From: Closterium sp. Naga37s-1
Lineage: Eukaryota; Streptophyta; Zygnematophyceae; Desmidiales; Closteriaceae
Direction of reading: 5' to 3'
NCBI GenBank assembly: GCA_947471745.1
Contig: CANJKZ010000460.1
Coordinates: forward strand, 611,001-675,000
Length of the DNA: 64,000 nucleotides
Numbering within the stretch: the stretch's first letter is position 1; every line of letters begins with the position of its first letter. Under the pieces are notes generated by a model. The model was not told where the DNA came from and did no database searches. It saw only the letters and a program-made list of their open reading frames with translations. This document shows positions 32,937 through 50,500 of the stretch, piece by piece. The position numbers and the translations under genes are program-made.

Positions 32937-33193
32937 CGAGCACTGAGAGATTCGAACTCTCGCGGGCAGAGCCCATGTACTTAGCAGGCACACGCCTTAA
33001 AGCGACGGGCAACTTTTGGCAGTGTTGGGTTCAGAAGTTTTTCTTTTGAACTAGGCTTGCCAGCGCGAAAGTGCTGGCTGGCGAAAACCAGGATTTCGTG
33101 CGGACACTTTCCATCCGCAGTAACAGTTCGCCAGGGTTCTGGGTTTTGGGTGGCAAATGTGCACCGTCGCTTTAACCACTCGGCCAAATGCTC
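32937..33193 (-). pseudogene. tRNA-Ser(GCU) interrupted in the D-loop by a MITE
   Basis: Reading the minus strand and leaving out 175 bp (171-bp insert plus one TTAA) gives an 82-nt tRNA. Acceptor stem GAGCATT pairs with AGTGCTC (one G-T wobble); D-arm GCC/GGC; anticodon stem TGTGC/GTACA with loop CTGCTAA, so anticodon GCT (serine, AGY codons); long variable arm GGGC/GCCC, the hallmark of type II tRNA-Ser; T-arm GAGAG-TTCGAAT-CTCTC; discriminator G. A T5 terminator follows. The insert splits GAGTGG|TTAA|GGC in the D-loop at TTAA. A mature tRNA is not expected from this copy. Confidence 0.92.
32997..33175. mobile_element. TTAA-flanked MITE, shortened copy inside tRNA-Ser
   Basis: A 171-bp element (33001-33171) between TTAA at 32997-33000 and 33172-33175. 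It is nearly identical to 3296-3466 of the first copy but lacks that copy's left 58 bp. Its left end AGCGACGGGC equals the internal AGCGACGG of the longer copy. Recombination between the terminal and internal AGCGACGG words, or an ancestral short form, would both explain it. Confidence 0.9.
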
Positions 33194-33296
33194 CTGGCAG
33201 CCAAATTTATAATATTTTGTTATTTCTATTTCGGTTCATTCGTCACACTGACGTTTTCATTCTCCTTGTCATTTTCAAGGCAAGCAGTCTGGCGCC

Positions 33297-39803
<6,507 letters not shown>

Positions 39804-40163
39804 TTGCTGTGTCCTCAGTCCAGGGCACATTCTTATGTGAAACAATGCTACACATTATTTTTACAAGTAGGATCCTCGGGTGCAGGCCCTCAGATTCGTT
39901 TGAGGGTACCCTGAGGCATCAGGGCAGTTGTGTAGGAAACCTAGTTTTGTCCTGAATTGTCAGGACTGCACTAGGAGAAGTATGCTATACCGTCAGTGCT
40001 ACATTTGACACTATCCTGGCATATCAGTGCTACATTTCATATAATCCTGTGGACTAGTTTTTTTTCTTCTAGCTGGCATGTTTTACCTGACACAACGCTC
40101 ACAGGCACTCAAGCACAACAAACAATGTTGTCAAATTGCAATCCTTATCAAAAAACAAACATT
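39804..40163. other. Convergent spacer with TCCTG/CAGGA repeats
   Basis: Between the SNM1 gene (+) and the hAT gene (-). Contains GATCCTCGGG, CCCTGAGG, GTCCTGAATTGTCAGGAC, ATCCTGGC and ATCCTGTGG words and a direct repeat of TCAGTGCTACATTT (39992 and 40024). These may be one subterminal region of the hAT element. Confidence 0.45.
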
Positions 40164-43089
40164 TCAATAGCCATCATCTTCCTCCTCCTCCACATCATCT
40201 TCACTAGCATCACTGTCCCCCCCACTGTCAGCATGTACATCATCATCATCAGCGTGGTCGCGCTTCTCTGCAAGTGCCCCCCGGAACACCGCGCCACTCC
40301 TCCTCGATACATCCACCTTTGCTGCCTTGCACTTGGTGGGTCGCCTCTTCTTGGTGCTGCGCCACAGTGCCACAACTGTACCCCACTCCATGTCGTACTC
40401 TAATAGACTCGGCGTCATGAGGTCGCCCAGCTTCGCGTCGCACAAGCTGGTCCGCAGCCAGCTCTTGGTCACATTTTGGCGCGAGAATCCTCGCTCGCAC
40501 TCCACCGTGCTGAGCGGCAACACTGCCACAGCCGCCCACAGCCGCACCAGGTTCGGATAAGTCCTCTGCCAGTCCGTAGTTGACAAGATCGCCCGCAACC
40601 CCGCATGGAAGGGCTGCTCCTCCTTTGGCGCCCCGGACAGCACAGACAGAAACGTGCGCATCTCGTTCCGCACTTCGCGCTTGTTGACACCTGTTTGGTG
40701 GGGTGATAAGGGAACATACAAGAGCAGAATCAACAACGGCGGTTATAAGGGGGACAATACACACTACGGTGTTAATGGGCGTCCATATCTGATAACTCAC
40801 CAGGCAGGATATCATCTCTGTCGCGAGCATGGAACATCACCGCCAGCTTCTCCATGTGTTCTCTGCACTCCGCGCCCCTCGCCTCTTTCCCACGCGGCCA
40901 GGATCTTGGCATGAACAGCTTCGCGGCGTTGAGGTTCGACAAGTTGCCAAGCCGAAAGTCGAGGTTGCAAAGCAGCTCCGTCGCAAACGAGCGACACGTC
41001 CGAATGCAATATGGCAGGACACCACGGGTCGCCGTGTAGCCGGGAATCATCTCCTCGTGCAGGGTGAACTCATGCTCCCTCGGCTGCCCGTCGGTGTCCA
41101 CTCCCTGTACAGTCACGCGCCTTAGGACAGAAAGGTTCCGTGAGCAACAAACCTCGTGAATTGGAATCATTGAAGCAGCTCACAACAATCCCTCGCGCCT
41201 CTGGAAGAGAAGGTTGAGCGTGTTCAGCTCGACGTCTACATCTGCCAGGAAGTACACAAAGAAGTGGAACTTCAGGCTGGTGACCATGTGGTAACTAGTT
41301 GGATCCAGCATCTCTAGAAGAACCACCACCGTCGGTAGCACCTTCACGAACCGAGCGATCGTGTCACCGCAGCTTAACCACCGAACGGCGTGGATTCCTT
41401 GCATTTCCAGGTTCGTTCGGGTGAACACGGCCTGAAGCTCTTTGAAAGCCGCGTGCGAGGTGCTGTGGCCGAGATGCTCTGCCAATGCACAGATGAGGGC
41501 GTCAACCATGGCGAGCTCCGGGAGCGCTTCCGCATAATCTTTAGCGGCTAAAGCCTCCCTGCATAACATAAAGCAACAAAAACCAGCGTCAGAATCGAAG
41601 TCAAAACAACACCAGCAGACTGACACCATCCACCTGTGGGCGATGCAGTGGCACGAAACCAGGTGTGGGATGTAGAGTCGAAGTCGGTCGGTCAGACCGT
41701 TGGTTCCGCCGAGCATGACTGGAGCGCCGTCGGTGCTAAGCCCTGCAATCTTGCCAAGGGGGAGGTTTATGCTGTCGAGGAAACCGACGAGCACTGCATA
41801 CAGGGATCCTGCATCGCATTTGTCAACAGTGTCAATAACGTTAAAAACTCAGTGGTAACCTCGTTTTCGCGCAAAAAGGTGACGAAAACAATCATGTGCT
41901 TCCCCAGCACGCGGTCAGTACTCTCATCACAGCTCAAGCCAATGAAGGGGCTTGAGTCTATGAACTCGCGCTGCTTCGCATGAAGATAGCTCGCTGTTGC
42001 CGACACTAGTTCCTGGAATCCGTACCTGCGAATGCAAAGAGAGTGAAACAGTGTGTTAGTATACACCTCCTGGTGTAATTCACAAGAACTAAACAATGTT
42101 TTTTCACTTCTGAAAATTATCAATGCTTTGGGAATAACAACGCTTACTTACGCTGTGTAATACGCGTCGTAGACATTCTTCGGGAATCACGGCGTCCCAC
42201 GGGATGCAAGGTGCCGGACAAGTTGCACCCACATCTCTATGGGTGCGTCGGTCTTTGGAATGAAGAGCATAGTGTCCAGCAGCACCTCCATAGCATCGTG
42301 CTCCACGTCACGCGCTTTTGAGCAATCGGGGATGCGATGCTGCCCGGTCGCTTTCGCCAACGCCAGCTCTTGGTTGCGGATGGCGTCCCTGTGCTTCGTG
42401 GTCCTTTGATGATGTTGCATGGCTTGAGTCTGCTCATCCAGGGCCCCCTTGCCTTTCCCGAAGTTGGTTCATGTGCCTCCATACTCCATATAGACCGTAC
42501 ACTTCATGGATGGGAATCCATAAGAAGTATGACAAATAATTAGCCACGGGAAGTCCTCGTTCCATCGTCTTTTAAACATAAGTAAAGCTTCCTGGCATTT
42601 TTCCTCAGCGATATCAGGAATTTCGGTGTCAGAGGATCCAGCGGCGGCGGTTTCAACAAGCACAGTAGGTTCGGAGGTCAGTTCGTGATCTTGCCTGGAT
42701 ACTGAAAGGACCGCAGTGTTGTCTTATGTACGGACGAACGACAGCTTCGTCTGGTGGTACCGTTGCGCGGAGACCTTCTTGCTCGGAGGTCCTTTCAGGG
42801 TTGTCCCAGCAGCCTTAGAGCATTCCCCTTGCGTGCGAATCGGTGGTGGCAGGGGCTCGTTGTCAACCACGACCGGTGCAGCTGTCGCGGGAGAAGGCAC
42901 GGGTGGCTGGGACGGCAATTGGAGAGAATCAGCTGCGACAGCGGTTTGTTCTGGTGTTGGGAGAGGCGGTGGTGGAGGCTGAACGGGCCTACTACGCAAA
43001 AAATCCAGACCCGTCAACCCTACGGGCCCGACCGTAGGATTAGGCATGGCGGGGGCTTTACCTTCGCCCGCCGGCGATGGGTCAGCCAT
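40164..43089 (-). pseudogene. hAT-family transposase-like gene with stops and a frameshift
   Basis: Minus-strand exons with good borders: 43089-42732, 42701-42152, 42025-41634, 41558-41184, 41120-40801 and 40690-40164. Domains: Pro-rich N-terminus; KRRWNEDFPWL with a following Cys-containing segment like a TTF/BED-type finger; a hAT core (FIGLSCDESTD, AGLSTDGAPVML, HLVSCHCIAHR, HAVRWLSCGDTIARF); and a C-terminal dimerisation domain (YPNLVRLWAAVAVLPLSTVE, then CERGFSRQN and LGDLMTPSLL). Damage: TGA at 42471-42469, TGA in the RGTP/FPKNVYDAYY junction (about 42187-42189) and a one-base frameshift near 41845. Introns and phases survive, so inactivation looks recent. Such proteins normally excise and insert DNA; this one probably cannot. 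It could alternatively be a host gene derived from hAT. Confidence 0.82.
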
Positions 43090-44583
43090 GGGCGGTCAGC
43101 ACTGGAAGAAGTTCGCAGAGATGCGGCGTCGAGCTGCTAGCAAAATTACGGGGACTAACAGGGATTCTTGGTGTTCTGGCTGGGGTTTGGTTGAGAGTCA
43201 ACAGCAGGCTGGAGAGGATGGTGGAAGAGACATAACATCACAAAGGTTCCCGAACCTTCCCAACCCCAGACACATGGTGCCGCGACCAAAGGAGTCATGT
43301 GCTGGCAAGGCACGCTTGACTCCAGAACGTTCAGCAGCGCCGCTGTGGCATGGCGCCGCGTGAAGTTCAGTTGATGGGGACGAGGATGCGGGGGTGGGTT
43401 GGATAAGGGTCATGTTTCATGGCTAGGTGGGAAGCACGTGCCAACAGCATTTTGCAAAGTTGGCCGTGCTTTTCCCGCGTGTTAAGTCAGCGGCGCTCTG
43501 TGATTGGTAGGTATTACAGCAATAGTGTGTTTCAAGGGTGGGCGCGGTGTGGTTTTGCGCCACCCATGCAAAAAAATTCAGGGCGACAATCACGGAGCGT
43601 AACTTACGCTGTAACAGGTCGGTGGTTGGGTACACTAGGCCCGGGAAAAATGCAGTTTTCGCGTCAGGACGAGTCTCAACACTATCCTGACGCATCAGGG
43701 CTGAACCTACAGCGTTATCCTGAGTGTCCAGTACGCAAATTCACCGTTATACTGGTTTTACAGGACAAACATTTCCCTTATGCTGTTTTTCCAGGAGAAC
43801 CCCCAAACGCCTATCCTGAATTCAGGAGGATCAGAATAAATGATCCTGATAACATAGGACCTGCTCAGGTGTGTCCTGAACAGCTGTCGCGAGTTTCGTT
43901 TACAATAATAAGCAAGATGCCGCTTTCATTCAATGCATTTTATAATAGCAGTATCCTTCAGCATTGTTCATGTAGGTGTTCCAATTTAGGATAATTCAAA
44001 AAGCTCCAGGCGTCGGTTCCCCCTGTTTCCCGCCAAAATCCTGCTGTCAGAGTACTTCAAACCGTAGCCTGCCATTCTTCGAACTCGGCATTCCCGCGGG
44101 GTTTCAAAACTTCAGGGATGGCGGCTCGTCATGAACCGTCAGATTTGCAGAGCTCGACAATTTCAGTGCACATCGGCACCATACGTTCAACAGAAATGGT
44201 CAGGGAAGCAAACCAACAAACTCCAGAACAACCCAACCTGGAATTAGCCTGAACGGATTTCTTCTGGCTGGAGTTTTCAATCAGCCTAGAGGATACATTC
44301 AGGCTGGGCAGAAGAATTCTGAAAATCAGGCTTCTGCATTCAGGTATAGTCGTCTACGTTCCAGACTAGACTCTACTGTTAAGATCTCTAGTTTCATACG
44401 GATTACTCGAGGTTTCCATCAATAGTTCCAGGTAGGACTTCTCGGAGCAGCCATAGCCTGACCCGTGTTGTCTACAAGTTGGACTGCGAAGCTATTTTGA
44501 GCATGCAGACACAGGATAGGCTATAGAAGTTAATGCTGCTTGATATCTCGAGGGACCTGTTTCTGAAATAGAACCTCGCCAAG
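43090..44583. other. Intergenic with TCCTGA-rich repeats
   Basis: 43650-43880 contains many ATCCTGAN/TCAGGA words (TATCCTGACGCATCAGGGC, TATCCTGAG, TATCCTGAATTCAGGAGGATC, GATCCTGATAAC, GTGTCCTGAACAG), similar to words at 39.9-40.05 kb on the other side of the hAT gene. 44230-44345 has a second family, AGCCTGAA/TTCAGGCT. I found no convincing terminal inverted repeat or 8-bp duplication. The rest is promoter for the coiled-coil gene. Confidence 0.45.
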
Positions 44584-47500
44584 ATGTCGGCCTGGATGTT
44601 CGGCGTGCCGGCTTCGAAGACCCCGGAGCCGAAGCGAGAAAGGCATCCGGATCAGATTATCCAGTCACTTGGAGCAGATATTAAAGCGAAAGAAAATAAA
44701 ATCCAGAACCTGGAGCAGCAATGTATTAAGAAATCTAAGGTCAGCGTTCGAGAGTCTCCACTCTTACGTATTCGTGCAAATTAGTCGCGTCTTGGGCTCT
44801 TTCATGAAGTGTCATTCTTAATGCTTAACTTGTTGCCATTCGCTGCTTTTTTCCGTACTTCTCATATTTCAGGAAGTCGAGGATCTCGAGTCAGTTCAAG
44901 ATGCTGTCCGCGAGGTAAGTGCATACGTCACGTCTTTGAAGAATCGTCGATGCGTCTCCAATGAGCACCTTTCAACATCAGCGGTTCGTGTGTGTGTGTG
45001 TGTTTTCCTTCAGGAAATGACTAACTTAGTCGACGCGATAAAGACCATGAAGGACGAGTCTTCACAGCGATCGCAGGTATCTGTTTCCCGTAGGAGCTGG
45101 CCTGTTTGAAGCCAACGTCAATGGAACTGTTATTTGCAAGTCCGCAAATCGATTTCTGCCTTCCTCATCAAAGTTCGTATTGTCTAATTCGCAATACGTC
45201 GCATAATCGCTGCTCGTCGCCTATCGCAGGAGCTTCAGGCGTCAGAGCGGGAGAAGATGAACCTGATGACGCAGCTTCAGCGTCGCGATGCGGAGGTGAA
45301 GGGCCTTCAAGACGAGCTTGCAGAGACGCAACGGATGTTGAAAACGACCAACGAGGAAGCCAACGCAGCGTTGGCTATTGCGAAACAGGTACTGGAATAA
45401 TGGTAACGCGTACACGATTTCTCGAAGTAACTCTTTACGTATTCGATCAGTCGTTTTCGCAGCACTGACATGCACTTGCTTTGCTCGCTTGCGCGGCTCT
45501 GGATTGGATGATGTGAGTTTAGGAGCGGGACAGTGAGCACGCACTAAGGTTGAGACATCACAGAGATTATTATATCTCATGCTGCTTCGGTTTGGCTGTC
45601 ACGTGTGCAGGAAAAGGAGGGTGAGCATGTTCGTTATCTTCAGGAGCAGAAGAAGAACGTGGAGAAACAACGAGTAGCGGCGACGCTCCGATGCCAGATG
45701 GAAGACCAGTACGTACTTCAATCCCACATCTTGCTACTGTTTTCATAAATGACGCAATCAATAAGAGTGAAAAACGCTGCTCCGGTGGTTTTGAAGCAAT
45801 TTCAAAATTGCTTTTGGTGACTCATCTGTTGTTGATTGACTGATTTTGTTTTCTGCGTCTTTGAAACTTTCAGGATTGAAGCTCTGAAATCGCAGCTGAA
45901 GGATCTGAAAGAGCAGGACGAGGCGAAGGTTAAAGCAAACGAGGAGTTATCCAAGAAGCTGAAGGACGCGCACACTGGTGAGTCAGGATACCCTCGCTCC
46001 AGGATACCTGTCTCTAGGGTTCTACTATTCCTCGTTCCGAACACGCTTTCTGTCATTCGGTAATGCCAGACATTTTCTGCCGGCAGGCAATATGATCTGT
46101 TCGCCTTGTTCGGAGGTCCAGCCAACGTCGAGGCCAGCAGATTCGACGCTTTCGCGTTCTCCTTTCCCTTTAGCCGTTCTAATGCGTGTCTTGTGTTGGG
46201 CCTGGTCGTGGGCGGGGCCGGCAGAGATCGAGCGGCTGCTGCGCGCGGAGAAGGAGGCGAGGGTGGCACGGGGCGTGCAGGTGGAGCTGGAGGAGGCGAA
46301 GAGAGCTTTGGAAGAAGCGGAGTTCAAGAATCGCGACTTCGCCAAGATGCTCACAACTGCCGAGGCTAACGCTGCTCGTCTCAAGGAGCAGGTGGGTTGA
46401 GGAAAGGCTGGCTTTGGTTGGGTTGTTGTGCGTTGATGATGCCTAGCGGCGTAAGGGAGCTTGCTTCTTCGTGTCCATCTGCAGTACAGCATTCCGCTTC
46501 TTCTCTCTGTTGTACGCGTTTCGGTTTGCGTTACTAGTTTCCTTGTTCTCCATTATTCGCGTTTCCGTTTGCGCTACAACATTTTCTCTCTTGCTCCGTT
46601 TTGTGATGCCTCAGGCGGCTCATCTGACTGCGAAACTCCAAGACGAGCGTCGGGAGCGGGAGAAGCTGGAGGAGCAAATGGAACAGCTGGCGGAAGGATC
46701 CGGCAATGCGGCGCACCTGACGGCAGCAGTGCGTAAAGAGAACGACGAGCTTAAAGCGCGGGTCTCCCTGGCGGAGCAGCGCCTGGCGGACGCCCAGCGC
46801 CTGGAGGCGGAATTCAAGGCGATGACGGGGCAGCGCGCGGACCTGGAGCTGCAGGCGGAGATGGGGCGCATGGGGAAGGAGAGCGCGGAGAAGCGCGCGG
46901 CGGAGGCGGAAGGGAAGGTGAAGATGGCGGAGGATGAGGGGAGGCGCGCGGTGTGTGTGCTGGAGGAGAAGATGAAAGGGATGCAGCGGGAGAAGGAGCA
47001 GCTGGCGGAGGAGCTGCAGGCGGCGGTGAGGGGGAGGGACGCGAAGAAGGGGGAGTTGGCGGGGAGGATTGCGCGCCTCGAGGCGGAACTTGCGGAGATG
47101 AAGCGCGAGGCGGGGAGATTGCAGGAGGCGGCGAAGGAGGCGGCGAGGCAGAAGGCGGTGGAGATGGAGGGGCTGCAGAGGGAGCTGGATGCGGCTGCTG
47201 CTGCGCTGGCGGAGGTGAAGCTGAAGCGCGGGGAGGCGGAGGAGGCTCTGCGCGCGGAGAAGGAGCGGAGGCACGCGGAGGTGGCGGCTGCGGTTGGTTC
47301 CGCGGAGAGGAGATGCGCGGAGTACGAGGAGAGGATCGGGGGACTGCTGAAGGATGTTGAGAGGTTGGAGAGAGAGAAGGTGGAGCTGATCGGGAAGGTG
47401 CAGCGCGGTGAGGAGGAGTGCAGACGGGTGTTGAAGCTGGGCCGTGAGGCTGAGTTGAAGGTGGGACGGCTTGAGAAGGAGTTGAAGGGGGTGGAGGGGG

Positions 47501-50500
47501 AAAGGGAGAGGATGGGGAATGAGCTGGGTGTTTTGCGCGCGGTTCTGGAGGATGCGGAGCGGCGCATGGAGGCGCAGGCGGAGGAGGCGCGCGCGCAGCT
47601 GCGCCACTCGTACGAGGCAACCAAGGAGGAGGCGCGGAAGACGGGCGCGGAGATCGAGGTGCTGCGGCGGGAGGTGGAGGTGAGCGCGCGCGAGGTGGCG
47701 GAGCTGGTACGGAGGGCGGAACAGGCGGAGGCTGCGGCGGCGAAGGAGGCGGAACGGAGGTTGGCGGAGAGCAGCGCGGCGGAGAGTGTGCGCGCGAGGC
47801 TGGAGGCCAGGTGCAGGGAGGCGGAAGAGCGCGTGGTGCAGCTGGAGGGGGTGGTCGCTGGGGAGGAGGGCGAGATCGCTGGTCTGCTGGAACGCGCGAC
47901 AGCAGCTGAGGCGGCCGGAAAGAAGGCAGAGAGCGAGCTTTGGGCGATGGAGGCGGCGAAGGAAAAGGCGGAGACTGAGCTCGAGAGAGTGTCAGCGGAA
48001 TGCGAGAGACTGGCGCAAGATATGGGGATCCTGCGCGAGGTGGTGGAGGATGTTGAGGGGCGCGTGGAGCGCGAGGCGAGGGAGGCTACTGGGCTGCTGG
48101 TAAAGCTGAGTGCTGCTGAAAAGGAGGTTGACGGGCTGAGGAGGGAAGTCGAGGAGGAGAGGGCGAGGGCGGAGGATGCTGTGAGGGAGAAGGCGGAGGC
48201 GTGCGCGGAGGTGGAGGAGGGGAGGGGGAGGACTGCAGCGCTGGAACGTGTGGTGGAGGAGGTACGGGAGTCGCTTGCAGCTGCGACGGAGGACGCGGAG
48301 AGGGAAAAGGCCGGGAAGGACGAGGCGGAGGCGGAGGTTGCGCGCTTGAAGCGGGAGATGGCGCGGGAGAGGGGGGAGTTGGGGGAGAAGGTGGCGGAGC
48401 TGCAGGCGCAGGTGGATAAGCTGGCTGGTGAGTTGGATGCGGCGGGGGATGAGCGCCAGACGATGCAGGCGAGGGTTGACAAGCTGCTGTGCGACGTTTC
48501 GCAGCTGTCGCACGACAAGGGTCGCATGGAGGCGGAGCTGAGAGAGGTTCGAGCGGCAGTCGTTGAGAAGGAAAAGGCTTTGGCCCGCGCGGAGGAGCAT
48601 CTGGCGGAGATTGCGCAGGAGGCGGAAGGACTCCGGGGACAGTTGCGCAACGCGGAGGCGGACGCGGAGAAGGCGGCGAAGGCTGAGGAGGAGGAGAGGG
48701 CGGGGCGGGAGGAGGCAGAAGCGAAGGTGAGCGGGTTGGAGGAGAGGGAGCAGCGACTGGTGGGGAAATACGAGGAGGAGATTCAAGTGCTTCAGGAGAG
48801 GGTCGCGGGGTTGGAGCGGAAGCTGTCGGCGGAGCAGGAGCGCCGGCGCGAAGAAGCGGAGCAGCTGGCGGAACAGCTGGAGGAGGCGCGGGCGGCGCTG
48901 GAAGACGCGCGTGCGGAGGAGAAGCGCGCGAGGGAGGAGGCGGACCGGCTGAGCGAGGAGCTGGCAGCGGTGGTGCTCGCCTCTGGGGCTGCGCAGCGGG
49001 AGCTTCAGGCGGAGAAGGCTGCGCGCGAGGGGGCTGAAGAGAAGGTCGAGGCAATGGAGAAGGAGAAAGAGGCGATGATGCGAGATCATGAGGATGCGGT
49101 GGCGGAGCTGCGCCGGGCGATGGAGAGTGGGCAGGAGGAGGCGGAGAGGGAGAACTTGTGGCGCCGGAACGAGGTGGACGAGGTGAAGGGGGAGATGGGG
49201 TCGATCGTGGCGGGGCTGGAAGGGAAAGTGGCGGAGATGGAAACGCGGGAGGGGAGGATGGAGGAAGAAGCGCGGCGGAAGCAGGAGGAGATGGAGGCGT
49301 TGGAAAAGCAGGTGAAGGAGCTGGAGTGGGAGATGAGGCGGCGGAATGAGGAGCAGCGGCAGGGGCTGATGGCGGCGGCGCAGCGAGGGGTGGAGAGCGG
49401 GCGCGTGGGGGATGCGCTGGTGGAGGAGGTGAAGGAGCTGCTGGTGAGGCTGGAGCAGGAGGGGGTGCGCGCACAGCAGGTGGCGCAGACGGAGGAGAGG
49501 ATGCGTGAGCTGGAGGCCAGGCTGGCAGACGCAGATGAGCAGGTGACACACTCTCCCTCTCTACGGCCTCGTGCTTCCCTCTTTCTCTCCCGACTCCTTA
49601 TCCATGTTTCACACGCTCCTTTTGGAATTCTGTCAGGAACTTCTGGATGCTGTTGGTGTGTGAGAGGACGGTCCTCTTGCCACCACGTCATCACTGTTCC
49701 TGATGTTTCTGTGTGACTCTTGCTGTGATGTGCAGCTTGCTGAGCTGGCGGACAAGGAGGAACAGCTGTCAGCGTCTGAGTGGACCATTGAGCGGATGGG
49801 CGAGGAGCTGAAGCGCGCCAAGGAGGTGAGCCCCAAGTCCCATGCTTTTGAGCCGTTTCAGGAGAAAAGGAATGTGATACCAGCTCTCCTACCTGAGGAT
49901 CTTAGCCCTGACCTTTCTCATCAACAGTCAGTAAGCTCCTTTGTTAAAAAAATTAGCTCCTGTCTAAACATCCCAAACCCTGTCTAAAATTCTCTCGCTC
50001 CTCTCCGAACGTCCCACCCCGCAGGGCACTGAATCCCGCAAGGCGGAGGTGTCCCAGCTGCAGCACCAGCTGCTGTGCGCGTCCGCCACGCTGGAGGAGC
50101 GCGAGAAGGACCTGGACGCGCTCAGGCGCATGCTGGAGGAGTCCAACAGCAAGCGCTGGCGGCGCGCGCGGCAGATCAAGCGCATGGAGTGCGAGCTGGC
50201 TGCGCTGAGGGAGGAGCTGGGGCGCGAGCGGAAGCGACGGAGGCCTGAAGGGAGCGGAAAAGAGGGCAGGGAGGAGGAGCGTGAGGAGAGTCCTGTGCGG
50301 TTGGCTTCTGGGTCGGTGCTTGCAGTTGGAATGGGAGGAGCTCAGCAGGAGGGAAGTGGAACGCCTGGGCTGATCTTGGCGCCGAATCCTGGGCAGAGCG
50401 GGCTGTATGCGAGGAGGTTTAGGAGCCGGGTGGCTGCTATGGCTGCTGAGGGTAGGGACGGGGTTGTGGAGAAGGGTGAGACGAATGGCAGTGCAGGTGG

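Noticed and set aside
46534-49551. Long antisense frames opposite the coiled-coil gene
   Set aside because: GC-rich Glu/Lys/Ala codons leave the opposite strand free of stops. The sense strand has splice-consistent exons and heptads; the antisense has neither.
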